A stretch of 64,000 bases of DNA from Poriferisodalis sp022821985 (GTDB lineage Bacteria; Actinomycetota; Acidimicrobiia; Acidimicrobiales; Poriferisodalaceae). Where the stretch lies: contig NZ_OZ244781.1 in assembly GCF_965219595.1 (NCBI RefSeq), forward strand, positions 1,612,001 through 1,676,000. Direction: 5' to 3'. Below are positions 34,187 to 43,079 of the stretch, piece by piece (the first letter of the stretch is position 1; each line of letters starts with the position of its first letter). The notes beneath the pieces were generated by a model that did not search any database, had not been told where the DNA came from, and saw nothing but the letters and a program-made list of their open reading frames with translations. The position numbers and the translations under genes are program-made.

Positions 34187-35306
34187 TCATCTGCCGCCGC
34201 TGAACGATACGCGGGCTGCTGACACGTCGAAGCCTAGGAACGTCTGCGAGTACTCGCAGCTTCCGTCGACCATCTTGGCTGCCACGGTGCTCGGTCCTAC
34301 CGCCGTGACGCGGATCGGATTGGCGCGGCTGTCGTTCTGGAACACCGTCTTGCTGTTGATCAGATCGCGGATCTCGGCTGCCGTCAGGCTGCCGACGGCC
34401 AGGTTGATGCGCGTCGCGCTGGAGCGGTAGACGCCGTTGTCCAAGCCGAGGTCTTTGCTCACGCCGATCTCGACGCCGTTGGCGTCCGCGCCGGCCGTGT
34501 GCCATTCAAGCTCGAGCCGCTCCTCGCCCATCTCGAAGTTCATGCCCCAGCACTGGTAGCGCTTCTCGACTGTCAGGCTGGCTGTGGCCTTGACCGTGCC
34601 GGCTGCGGCCGGGGGGCAGACATTCACCCATTCGTCGGCCGGGTCCACCGATACGTAGCCGGCTGTGCCGGGCGTGCGCGCGGACAGGTTCTCGCCGCCC
34701 CGCTCGACACGCCCGAGCCTGATTTCGGCGGGACCCAGAGAGCAGTCGATAGCGAGGCCGACCGTGCCGGCGAAATCGTCCATGGAGGTGAAGCCTCGCT
34801 CCAGCACAGTCCCGGTATCCGTGCCCGGACGCCACGTCAGATTTTGATAGGCGCTGGTAATGCTGGAGCCTGAACTGGTCCAGCCAGCACCGCGAACATC
34901 GTACGTGAGTTCCCATCGCGGAGACCCCTCCAGCGTTCGCCACACACGGAAGCCTGTTGGACCCGATCCGCCATACTGTGGTTCAAGCGTGATGCTGCCT
35001 GTATCGTCCTCGGCCACGCGCATGTCGACGTTTTGGGACAAGCCGTCGATGGTGTAGTCGGAACTCGACTTGAGGCGGATGGTGTGCGTGAGCACATCTG
35101 GCCCGACCCGGTTGTCGTCGGTTGACGTGCCCCATACACGGACTTCGGCGTCATGCCAGTCGGCATGCCAGCGGTCCGCCAGCACCCAGCCGTTGCTGTC
35201 CAATCCGTCCACGTTGACGCTGAACCTGGCCGTAGGAGGCAGGTCTATGCAGACGGCGGGATGGGGAGGGCCTGTAAAGGTGTCATTGTGGATCTTTAGG
35301 CGATAG
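34187..35306 (-). pseudogene. 3' part of a secreted-protein gene interrupted by an IS3 element
   Basis: This is the larger C-terminal part (about 371 codons) of a gene split by the insertion at 35307-36538. Reading across the junction after removing the IS and one ATAG copy gives GGVYDY-RLKIHNDTFTGPP in one frame, and the first part (36539-37018) has a signal peptide. The segment is rich in beta-strand-like and Gly/Ser/Thr sequence (SGSSITSAYQNLTWRPGTDT, GYVSVDPADEWVNVCPPAAA) with a few cysteines, as in secreted or surface proteins. I do not recognise a family. Unless translated from an internal start, it is not expressed. Confidence 0.7.
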
Positions 35307-35332
35307 TGGGCTTCCCCCGGAATCTGGGAGGC

Positions 35333-35641
35333 ATGCTCTTTGAGGAAAGGGGAGCTGTGCCAGAGACACGAAGAAGGTTCGATCCGGAGTTCCGCGCTGG
35401 TGCGGTGAGGATCGTGACAGAGACGGGCAAGCCGATCGCTGTGGTCGCCCGCGATCTTGGGATTCACGCGGGCACGCTGGGCAACTGGGTGAAGGCCGAG
35501 CGCGGTGCCGGCGAGGGGGCGCTGGACGCGGACGAGCGGGCCGAGTTGGTTCGGCTTCGGCGCCGTTGCGCTGAGCTGGAGATGGAGCGCGACGTGCTCA
35601 AACGATCCGTGGTCCTGTGGGTGAACGAGGCGACAAAGTGA
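35333..35641 (+). CDS. IS3-family transposase OrfA (helix-turn-helix)
   Basis: The product (102 residues from ATG 35333; a GTG at 35357 is another candidate start) contains TRRRFDPEFRAGAVRIVTET and GIHAGTLGNWVKAERG, the helix-turn-helix of IS3 OrfA. A leucine-zipper-like coiled coil follows (AELVRLRRRCAELEMERDVL) and ends KRSVVLWVNEATK. OrfA binds the terminal repeats. It overlaps orfB by 25 bases, with orfB in the -1 frame, so an OrfAB fusion made by ribosomal frameshifting is expected. The overlap contains CAAAG, a weak slippery candidate. Confidence 0.88.
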   Translation: MLFEERGAVPETRRRFDPEFRAGAVRIVTETGKPIAVVARDLGIHAGTLGNWVKAERGAGEGALDADERAELVRLRRRCAELEMERDVLKRSVVLWVNEATK

Positions 35642-36507
35642 CCCTGGCGCGGTTTGTGGCTTCCCAGAGGACCGATCACGGCATCCCTCACGCGGTCGCG
35701 TGCCGGGCGCTGGACGTCAGCGAGTCGTGGTTCTACCGGTGGCGGCACGGGTCCCCGTCGGGCATCGAGGCCCGCCGGGCGGAGCTCGACGCTGCGGTGC
35801 TGGCCTGCTTCGAGGACTCAGAAGGGACCTACGGGTCCCCCAGGATCCGGGTGCAGCTGCGACGAGCGGGCCGGGCTGTGTCGAAGAAGTCCGTGGAGGC
35901 CTCCATGGCCCGCCAGGGCCTGGTCGCACGCCCCACCAAGCGCCGCCGCTCCCGCACAGACGACCGCGACGCCGCCCCCGAGGACCTGATCGGACGCGAC
36001 TTCACCGCCGACGCGGCCGACCGGCGCTGGGTCGGGGACTTCAAAGAGATCCCCACCGGCGAGGGCAAAGTGCACCTCGCCGCGGTCATGGACCTGTACT
36101 CGAGGCGCATCGTGGGGTTCGCGACCTCGAACTCCTATCCCACAGCCCAGCTCGCCCAGGCCGCCGTCGACATGGCCGTCGCCACCCGAGGCGGCGACGT
36201 GACCGGGGTGATCTTCCACACCGACAAAGGCACCCAGTACACCGCCGGCGACTTCGCCCGGGCCTGCGACAGGCTCGGCATCACCCGCTCCACGGGGCGG
36301 GTCGGCTGCGCCCTGGACAACGCAGCCGCCGAATCGTTCTTCTCCACCCTCACCCACGAACTCATCCACAAGCGACACTGGGCCACCCGACGCCAAGCCC
36401 GCCGAGACATCGCCAGATGGATCACCGACTGGTACAACACACGACGGCTCCACAGCACCCTCGACATGACCAGCCCGACCGACTACGAACAAGCCAACAA
36501 CCACTGA
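35617..36507 (+). CDS. IS3-family transposase OrfB (DDE integrase core)
   Basis: OrfB of 296 residues has an N-terminal HTH_21-like region (SEGTYGSPRIRVQLRRAGRA) and a full rve integrase core. The first Asp is in RRWVGDFKEIPTGEGKV, the second in VIFHTDKGTQYTAGDFARAC and the Glu in GCALDNAAAESFFSTLTHEL. The C-terminus WITDWYNTRRLHSTLDMTSP is the usual IS3 ending. All catalytic residues are present, so the enzyme should be active once fused to OrfA. Confidence 0.93.
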   Translation: MGERGDKVTLARFVASQRTDHGIPHAVACRALDVSESWFYRWRHGSPSGIEARRAELDAAVLACFEDSEGTYGSPRIRVQLRRAGRAVSKKSVEASMARQGLVARPTKRRRSRTDDRDAAPEDLIGRDFTADAADRRWVGDFKEIPTGEGKVHLAAVMDLYSRRIVGFATSNSYPTAQLAQAAVDMAVATRGGDVTGVIFHTDKGTQYTAGDFARACDRLGITRSTGRVGCALDNAAAESFFSTLTHELIHKRHWATRRQARRDIARWITDWYNTRRLHSTLDMTSPTDYEQANNH

Positions 36508-36538
36508 CCAAACCCTCCTAAATTTGGGGGGAAGCCCA

Positions 36539-37018
36539 ATAGTCGTAGACGCCGCCCTCTTGCAGGTTCTTGGCGATGCGCACGTTGGAGTGGTATAGCT
36601 CGTACCCGATCAGCTGCAGGGTGTGCCTCCGCACAACCTGCTGCTGTTGCTGCTGCGCCGCGGGCTGCACTGAGTCCTGATGCGCTTCGGCCTGCACGGC
36701 GTGAGGGTCGAAGCCGCAGCCCTCCAGCCGCTTCAACTCGTCTCGGACGGCGATCCAGCGGTTCCAGCCGCGAGCGGCGTAGCCGCCCGCTTCGCCTGAT
36801 GTCATCGGGTTCGCGGCGTCGCTGCGCCCGAACGCTGCCAGCACCCGATCCCAGCGCTTGTAATGAGCCGACACGGCCGGCTGCTCGACACGCCAGCCCT
36901 CCACTTTGCTGATGATGCTGCTCTTGGGCTCGCAGTCCTCAGCGGCGGCGGGCGACACCGGCAGCGCGACAGAAACGGCGGACAGCAGCAAAGCAGCGAT
37001 GACGAGGCGGTGCCTCAT
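36539..37018 (-). pseudogene. 5' part of the IS-interrupted secreted-protein gene
   Basis: The frame opens at ATG 37018 with a clear Sec signal peptide (MRHRLVIAALLLSAVSVALP, then VSPAAA just before the mature start). A helical region follows with AGGYAARGWNRWIAVRDELK and a glutamine run (QPAAQQQQQQVV). Codon 160 (Tyr, GGVYDY) is the last before the IS right end at 36538. The current frame runs seven codons into the IS and stops at 36518. The reconstructed protein would have about 531 residues. Function is unknown; export to the cell surface or medium is inferred from the signal peptide. Confidence 0.75.
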
Positions 37019-37020
37019 AC

Positions 37021-37254
37021 GTCCCCCCCCCGTAAATTCAGGATGGTGGGTCAGTCGGTGTTGGCCTGTTCTGAGCCGATGGGGCTGGTCATGTCAAGAG
37101 TGCTGCGCAGCCGACGGACGCTGCACCAGCCGGCGATCGGTCTGGCGATGTCTCGTCTGGCTTGGCGGCGTGTGGCCCAGTGTCGCTTGCGGATGAGTTC
37201 GTGGGCGATGGTCGAGAAGAACGACCCGGCGGCGGCGCTGTCCAGGGCGCAGCC
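37021..37254 (-). pseudogene. Relic of an IS3-family orfB and its right end
   Basis: On the minus strand, GCALDSAAAGSFFSTIAHEL and RKRHWATRRQARRDIARPIA, ending STLDMTSPIGSEQANTD, match the last 67 codons of the intact OrfB nearby. The catalytic Glu is Gly (AAAGSFF for AAAESFF). Bases 37021-37050 resemble the intact element's right end (CCTGAATTTACGGGGGG against CCTAAATTTGGGGGG). The 5' portion of the element is gone. No other gene was seen in 37019-37324. Confidence 0.75.
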
Positions 37255-37324
37255 AGTGCCGGCTTTTCGTGGTGCCGGTGTAGGGGCATCTTCGGTTGCC
37301 GCGAGGGCTGGCCGATTGGCGTGC

Positions 37325-40162
37325 TCAGGTGCTGGCGCCCGAACCCAGATAGGCATCGACCACCGTCTCGTTGGCCCGAATCTGCGCCGGGGTGCCCTCG
37401 GCGATGATCTTGCCGAAGTCGAGCACATAGATGTGGTCGCAGATGTCGAGCACGAGATTCATGTCGTGGTCGATCAGCAAGATCGACACGCCCTCCGAGG
37501 CCACGTCCAGCAGGCGCACGCCCAGCGCGATGCTCTCGGGAGTGGTCAGTCCTGCGGCGGGCTCGTCGGCGAGCATCACCCGGGGCTCCGACGCCAGCGC
37601 CCGTGCAACGCCGACCAGCTTCTGGCGGCCGAGCGGGAGGTTGGCTGGACGAGTCTCTGTGTCACCGACCAAGCCGACGATTTGCATCGCTGCATCAACC
37701 CGCGACGTGTCCGCTGGCCGCTCAGGTACAACGAGATCGGCGAGCACCGAGCGCATCGAAGACCGCTCGGCGGCAACCTGCACGTTCTCCCGCACGGTCA
37801 GGTCACCGAACAGCTCCAGCGACTGCCATGTGCGCGCCAGCCCCCGCTGGGCGCGCACATGGGGGGCTTCACGGGAGAGCCGTTCCTCGCAGAACGTCAC
37901 GTGCCCACGGGACGGCACGAAACCCGTCAGTGCGTCGATCAGCGTCGTCTTGCCGGCGCCGTTCGGCCCGATCAATCCCACGATCTCGCCCTCGCGAACT
38001 CGCAGCGACACCTGGTCCAGTGCCTTCAGCCCGCCGAAGCGCACCGTGAGATCCTCGACTCCTAGCACGACCGGTGCGCCCTCGAAGCTCCTCTGGCGCT
38101 CCTTGCGCCGATACTCCGACAGGCGGACCGACTCGCCCGCTGTCCCGGGGCCGGGCTCGGCGGGCATCGCTCCGAGATCGCTGCGTTCGCGCGCCTCTGC
38201 CCGGGCCCGCCTGCGTGACCGGAATGCTCGCAGGCGTGCGAGATTCTGGCGGTACGCGCCGGCCACACCTTCGGGGAAGAAGATCGCAGTGGCCACCAGG
38301 GCGACACCAGCCACCAATTGGTACCACCGGCCCAGTTCGGCGATCCGGTCTGCGGTGATGTAGACGATGCCGAGCGGGGCGAACAGCCCCGCGATGATCG
38401 CGCCGGGAACGCTCGTGATGCCGCACAGGTAGGCCAGCGCCAGGAAGCTCAGGCCGATGAGCACGGCGAAGCTCTCCGCCGAGAGCTGTCCCCGGCTGTA
38501 GCCGATGAACGCACCGCCCACACCGGCCAGGAACGACGCAAGCGCGAATGCCAGCATCTTCGTGCCCGCGACATTGATGCCGACCGACGCGCCCGCCCGC
38601 TCGTTGGAACGAACGGCCAGGAAACGGCGCCCTGTCGCACTTCGGGCCAGGTTGCCCACGGCAATGGCGCACACGGTCACCACGGCCAGCACCAGGAATC
38701 CGAATTCCATGCGGGCAAAGTTCCTGCCCTCGCGAATGCTGAGGTTCGCCCCGAAGAACGAAGGACCTGTAATGGGATTGCCGTACAGGCCGGTGATGGC
38801 GGAGTTACGAAACACGAACTCCTCGAGCGCGACCGCACCGGCCAAGGTGACGACCGCGAGCTGCGCACCGCGGATGCGGAGGGCCGAGACGCCCACCACG
38901 AGTCCGAAGGCGGTGGCCATGAGCGCTGCCAGCAGCAGCGAGATGGGAAACGGGATGCCAACCGAATCGCCCAGCTTGCTGAGCGCGAAGCCAGCGGCTC
39001 CCGCGATGGCGGCCTGGGCCAGCGAGATCTGGCCGACGAGGCCGGTCAGCACCACCAGCGACAGCATCACGATCGTCATGATCATGCTGGTCATGATCCC
39101 GATGCGGTAGCTGCCTTGCGCCACAGCCGTGAGCACTCCGGCCGCCACCACGGCCGATGCGACCACGCTCGATCGCATCTTCGGCCGGACGACCTCGGGC
39201 AGGGCATCGGCTTCCACGGCGCCACGGGTCGGCAGGTTGTGGCCCAAGCCGAACAGGGCGATCACGATGACCCCGAACGGCAGTGCGTCGGGTATGCCGG
39301 TGATCGCCCAATCGGGCCACCACGGATTGGTGGTCTGGTACACGACGATCGACTGGAAGATGCCGAGCCCGAATGCGGCCGCCACGGTGACGGCGATCGA
39401 CAGCAAGCGACCGATGACTGCCGCGGCCAGTGCCGGAACGATCGAGAGGTAGGTCCACGGGCTGAGGGAGACGACCGGCGAGGCCATGATCAGCAGGAAG
39501 CCGACGATGGTGCTCGACAGCACCCACGTCGAGCCGGCCAGCACCTGCGGCGAGTAGCGGGCCAGGCTGACCGCCCGCTCATTCTCGGTAGATGCCCGCG
39601 TGGCGAGCCCCAAGCGCGTGAAGCGGAACCACGCCCATGCCGCGGCGGCGGTCAGCAGCACGACGGCCGTGAGCCAGAGGCGATCGCGAGAGAAGCTGAC
39701 CCCTGCGAAGCTCACTGGCTCGTTGGGCAGGATCGGAGCGACGACGCGGGCGCTGCTCATGAAGTGCATCACGATCAGGGCTTGGATGACCAGCAGCACG
39801 CCGACCGACGCGACCACGCGAGCCAGGATCGGGGCTCGTCGGAGCGGCCGGAAGACCAAGAAGTGCACCATCAGCCCGATGAGGCTGCACGACAGCACGG
39901 CGAGGACGATGGCCACCCCGAACGGCACGCTGCCTGAGCTGCCTCCGAGGCTGATGCGGCTGCGAATGATCACCAGCGGCAGCACGAGATCGCCGGTGTC
40001 GCTGAGTTCGTCGTAGACGTACGCCCCCCACATCGCCATCGCGCCAGTGGCGAAGTTGATGATGCCGGTGCCCCGGTAGGTGATGACCAAGCCCATCGAC
40101 AGCGCCGCGTAGAGGCAGCCTGATCCCAAGCCGATGATCGCGAACAGCAGGTACTGGTCCAC
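37325..40162 (-). CDS. Fused LivH-LivM-LivG branched-chain amino acid-type ABC transporter
   Basis: One 945-residue frame holds three normally separate proteins. Residues about 1-290 are a LivH permease (MDQYLLFAIIGLGSGCLYAA, GIINFATGAMAMWGAYVYDE). About 330-640 are a LivM permease (LTGLVGQISLAQAAIAGAAG, RIRGAQLAVVTLAGAVALEE). About 690-945 are a LivG ATPase with Walker A GLIGPNGAGKTTLIDALTG, signature LPLGRQKLVGVARALA and Walker B VMLADEPAAGL, ending TVVDAYLGSGAST. No internal stop or frameshift is visible. It is downstream of the binding protein and livF on the same strand, completing an importer for branched-chain amino acids or related compounds. Confidence 0.9.
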   Translation of the reverse strand: MDQYLLFAIIGLGSGCLYAALSMGLVITYRGTGIINFATGAMAMWGAYVYDELSDTGDLVLPLVIIRSRISLGGSSGSVPFGVAIVLAVLSCSLIGLMVHFLVFRPLRRAPILARVVASVGVLLVIQALIVMHFMSSARVVAPILPNEPVSFAGVSFSRDRLWLTAVVLLTAAAAWAWFRFTRLGLATRASTENERAVSLARYSPQVLAGSTWVLSSTIVGFLLIMASPVVSLSPWTYLSIVPALAAAVIGRLLSIAVTVAAAFGLGIFQSIVVYQTTNPWWPDWAITGIPDALPFGVIVIALFGLGHNLPTRGAVEADALPEVVRPKMRSSVVASAVVAAGVLTAVAQGSYRIGIMTSMIMTIVMLSLVVLTGLVGQISLAQAAIAGAAGFALSKLGDSVGIPFPISLLLAALMATAFGLVVGVSALRIRGAQLAVVTLAGAVALEEFVFRNSAITGLYGNPITGPSFFGANLSIREGRNFARMEFGFLVLAVVTVCAIAVGNLARSATGRRFLAVRSNERAGASVGINVAGTKMLAFALASFLAGVGGAFIGYSRGQLSAESFAVLIGLSFLALAYLCGITSVPGAIIAGLFAPLGIVYITADRIAELGRWYQLVAGVALVATAIFFPEGVAGAYRQNLARLRAFRSRRRARAEARERSDLGAMPAEPGPGTAGESVRLSEYRRKERQRSFEGAPVVLGVEDLTVRFGGLKALDQVSLRVREGEIVGLIGPNGAGKTTLIDALTGFVPSRGHVTFCEERLSREAPHVRAQRGLARTWQSLELFGDLTVRENVQVAAERSSMRSVLADLVVPERPADTSRVDAAMQIVGLVGDTETRPANLPLGRQKLVGVARALASEPRVMLADEPAAGLTTPESIALGVRLLDVASEGVSILLIDHDMNLVLDICDHIYVLDFGKIIAEGTPAQIRANETVVDAYLGSGAST

Positions 40163-40272
40163 TTCGGCAGATCCGCCTCAGATTGCCCGATGACTCATGC
40201 GCAGATGCTCGCAGATGGTCCGGAGGCTGTGTGGATATTGACTGATTTTCTCGGGCCTGCGGCTCTGCTTCC

Positions 40273-41622
40273 CTACAGCCCGCTCAGCTCGTACGCGTCG
40301 AAGAGCCCGTCGCCGATCACGATCCGGCGCAGCGATCCGTCGTCGGCCTCGACGACCTGCCAGACCATGATGTGCGACATGCAGTGCGAGGACTCCGGCG
40401 GCCATGGTGCCTGACCGCAGCGCAGGTTGGGGCCGAACCATCCGGGAGTCTCGCCGGCGTTGGTGAACGCGTCGGTGATCGACTCGGAGGTGATCGGGCC
40501 CTCGATGGTCTCGAGAATGAACTCGATCTCGCGCCATGCCCCGTAGGGGGCGATGGCGAAGCCCTCGATGAGTTTCTCGTGACCGGCCGCTGTCATGTGG
40601 TCGGCGTATTGCGCGAGGCGTTCTTGGATCTCGGGCGGCGCAAATTCGGCAACCCAGGGGACCCACTGGTCGCCTTGGGTATAAGTGCCGATGGCGGCAG
40701 ACCCGAGTACGCCGATGTACAGCGTGCAGGACCCGGCGAAGATCGGCTTGTCGAAGCCGCTCGCCGCGGCCGATCCCACCATGCCGATGCAGCCGAACTC
40801 GTCGAGCTGGCCCATCATGCCCTCGACGCCGGCGGACTGCGCCGCCGCGATGGCGGCGGTCCAATCGGGCGCCGCGATGTCGACCACGATGCGCTCCATC
40901 TCGATGCCGTAGTGCGCGAGCACCGGGGCGATGATGTTGTCCATGAAGTCCAGGGCGTTGGAGGAGTCCTGGACGACGACTGCGATGTGGTCGATGCCGA
41001 GTTCGGAGAAGGTCTTGGCGGGGCCCACGGCGAATGCCCCGGTCGCCACATGGAGCAGGAAGGAGCCGGGACTGTTCCTCTCGGTCTGGCCCCACGAGTG
41101 GGACGAGACGTAGGGAATTCCGGCGTCGAGCCACAGTCCGAAGGCCGCTTCGGAGCCCAGTTCGACGCCCATGTACGCCATGTCGACGTCTTCTTCGATC
41201 AGCTTGATCGCGCAGTTGATGGCGCTCTCGGGCGTGCCGTCGGAGAGGCAGACGATCAGCTCGATCATGGCGCCGTGGATGCCGCCCGCGTCGTTGATCA
41301 CCTTGATGGCCACTTCGCCGCCGATGCGCAGCTCGGGCAGGGAGATGTTGCCGCCTTCGTTGTTGACATAGCCGACCCGGATGACCTCGCCGGTGCGGTC
41401 GATGGGCGCCGCATCGCCCGACGCGTCGTCGCCTCCTGCAGCAGCGCCGCCAGCGCCGTCGCCGGTCGTGTCATCGGTCGCCGTGCCGGTGCCGGTGGCA
41501 GCGCCGCTCGAAGCTGTGGTGGTCGGGGCGTCGTCGCCAGTGTCGTCTGAACCGCCGCACGCTGCTGCCAGAAGACAGAACGCAACGAGCAGCGCCAATG
41601 ATCGTGCATGTAGATGTCTCAT
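40273..41622 (-). CDS. ABC transporter substrate-binding lipoprotein (LivJ/LivK family)
   Basis: ATG 41622 gives 449 residues. MRHLHARSLALLVAFCLLAA-ACGG is a lipoprotein signal with an AAC lipobox. A Thr/Gly/Asp-rich linker leads to the periplasmic-binding fold: EVIRVGYVNNEGGNISLPEL, IKVINDAGGIHGAMIELIVC and MGQLDEFGCIGMVGSAAASG. This is the type I (leucine/isoleucine/valine-like) receptor class, whose ligands include amino acids, amides and aromatic acids. It starts 13 bases after livF stops and is followed by the fused permease gene, so all three form one operon. Confidence 0.9.
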   Translation of the reverse strand: MRHLHARSLALLVAFCLLAAACGGSDDTGDDAPTTTASSGAATGTGTATDDTTGDGAGGAAAGGDDASGDAAPIDRTGEVIRVGYVNNEGGNISLPELRIGGEVAIKVINDAGGIHGAMIELIVCLSDGTPESAINCAIKLIEEDVDMAYMGVELGSEAAFGLWLDAGIPYVSSHSWGQTERNSPGSFLLHVATGAFAVGPAKTFSELGIDHIAVVVQDSSNALDFMDNIIAPVLAHYGIEMERIVVDIAAPDWTAAIAAAQSAGVEGMMGQLDEFGCIGMVGSAAASGFDKPIFAGSCTLYIGVLGSAAIGTYTQGDQWVPWVAEFAPPEIQERLAQYADHMTAAGHEKLIEGFAIAPYGAWREIEFILETIEGPITSESITDAFTNAGETPGWFGPNLRCGQAPWPPESSHCMSHIMVWQVVEADDGSLRRIVIGDGLFDAYELSGL

Positions 41623-41635
41623 GGAGTCCCCGACG

Positions 41636-42402
<767 letters not shown>

Positions 42403-42406
<4 letters not shown>

Positions 42407-42483
42407 GCGTGTACCTCGGAACCAAGGTAGGCGTCGATGATCGCATCGTCGGAACGAATGTCAATGGATTCGCCGGACAGCAT
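42403..42483 (-). pseudogene. C-terminal stub of a lost livG
   Basis: Directly upstream of livF, the frame ending at 42403 reads ESIDIRSDDAIIDAYLGSEV-HA, then stop overlapping the livF ATG. It matches the end of LivG ATPases (compare TPAQIRANETVVDAYLGSGA in the fused gene). Nothing LivG-like remains upstream, where the divergent sigma-factor gene begins. A separate livG was probably deleted, leaving only its last 26 codons. Confidence 0.6.
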
Positions 42484-42521
42484 GCGTGACGACGCCGCGA
42501 AAGAGTCAGGCGTGAGCGGAC

Positions 42522-43079
42522 ATGACAGCCATGATGGCTGTCTGCATGCTCGCCGCTCACGACGAGGCCTGGTTCCGGCACCTCTATGCCGAGGCGTACC
42601 GCCCGCTGCTGGCGTATGCCCGCCGCAGGGTCGATGCCGCAACTGCCGACGAGGTTGTCGCTGACACGTTCCTGACAGCGTGGCGCCGTCGCGACGACGT
42701 TCCCGAAGGCTCCGAACGTCTGTGGCTGTTCGGCGTGGCCAGGAACATGATCCGCAACGCCACACGCTCCAGTCGCCGGCGCCAGACGGCGCACGATCGG
42801 TTGCGACTGGTCCGCCCCGCCGCGGCAGACGAAGCGGTCGCGCCTGAGGTCAGCGAGCGCTCGACGCTGATCGCAGCGGCCCTCGCTGCCCTGTCTGAAG
42901 CCGACCGGGAAGTGCTCATGCTCGTGGCGTGGGAGGAGCTCAGCCATGCCGAGATCGGCCAGGTGCTCGGCATCTCGGCGAACGCCTCGGCCATCCGTGT
43001 TCATCGGGCCCGCAAACGACTCGCTGCGCGCCTTGATCGTCTTGATGACGCAAGCGGCGGCGAAGGGAGTGCTTCATGA
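42522..43079 (+). CDS. ECF-type RNA polymerase sigma factor
   Basis: The 185-residue frame (first ATG 42522; ATG 42546 is an alternative) has sigma-70 region 2 (FRHLYAEAYRPLLAYARRRV, ADEVVADTFLTAWRRRDDVP, LWLFGVARNMIRNATRSSRR) and region 4 (LAALSEADREVLMLVAWEEL, SHAEIGQVLGISANASAIRV). Region 3 is absent, so it is a group 4/ECF factor. Its stop overlaps the start of a membrane-anchored partner, the usual sigma/anti-sigma arrangement. A perfect nine-base inverted repeat lies at its start. Confidence 0.92.
   Translation: MTAMMAVCMLAAHDEAWFRHLYAEAYRPLLAYARRRVDAATADEVVADTFLTAWRRRDDVPEGSERLWLFGVARNMIRNATRSSRRRQTAHDRLRLVRPAAADEAVAPEVSERSTLIAAALAALSEADREVLMLVAWEELSHAEIGQVLGISANASAIRVHRARKRLAARLDRLDDASGGEGSAS
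42524..42542. promoter_or_regulatory. Perfect inverted repeat at the ECF sigma gene start
   Basis: GACAGCCAT-G-ATGGCTGTC has nine-base arms around a single central base, covering the first codons if ATG 42522 is used. It would lie within the 5' leader if ATG 42546 is the true start. Such a site could be an operator or an RNA hairpin that masks the start. The symmetry is seen directly; a function is inferred. Confidence 0.4.

Larger units (their letters stand above)
35307..36538 (+). mobile_element. IS3-family insertion sequence, apparently intact
   Basis: The element is 1232 bases long with terminal inverted repeats: TGGGCTTCCCCC at 35307-35318 and its complement GGGGGAAGCCCA at 36527-36538. 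Flanking ATAG at 35303-35306 and 36539-36542 is a four-base target duplication. It carries overlapping orfA and orfB in different frames with an intact DDE triad. Perfect target duplication and matched ends imply recent transposition. It interrupts a secreted-protein gene. A decayed relative lies at 37021-37254. Confidence 0.93.

Noticed and set aside
38318..39937. 539-codon plus-strand frame opposite the LivHMG fusion
   Set aside because: Its composition (runs of His, Gln, Arg, Gly) is that of an antisense shadow; the other strand has transporter motifs throughout.
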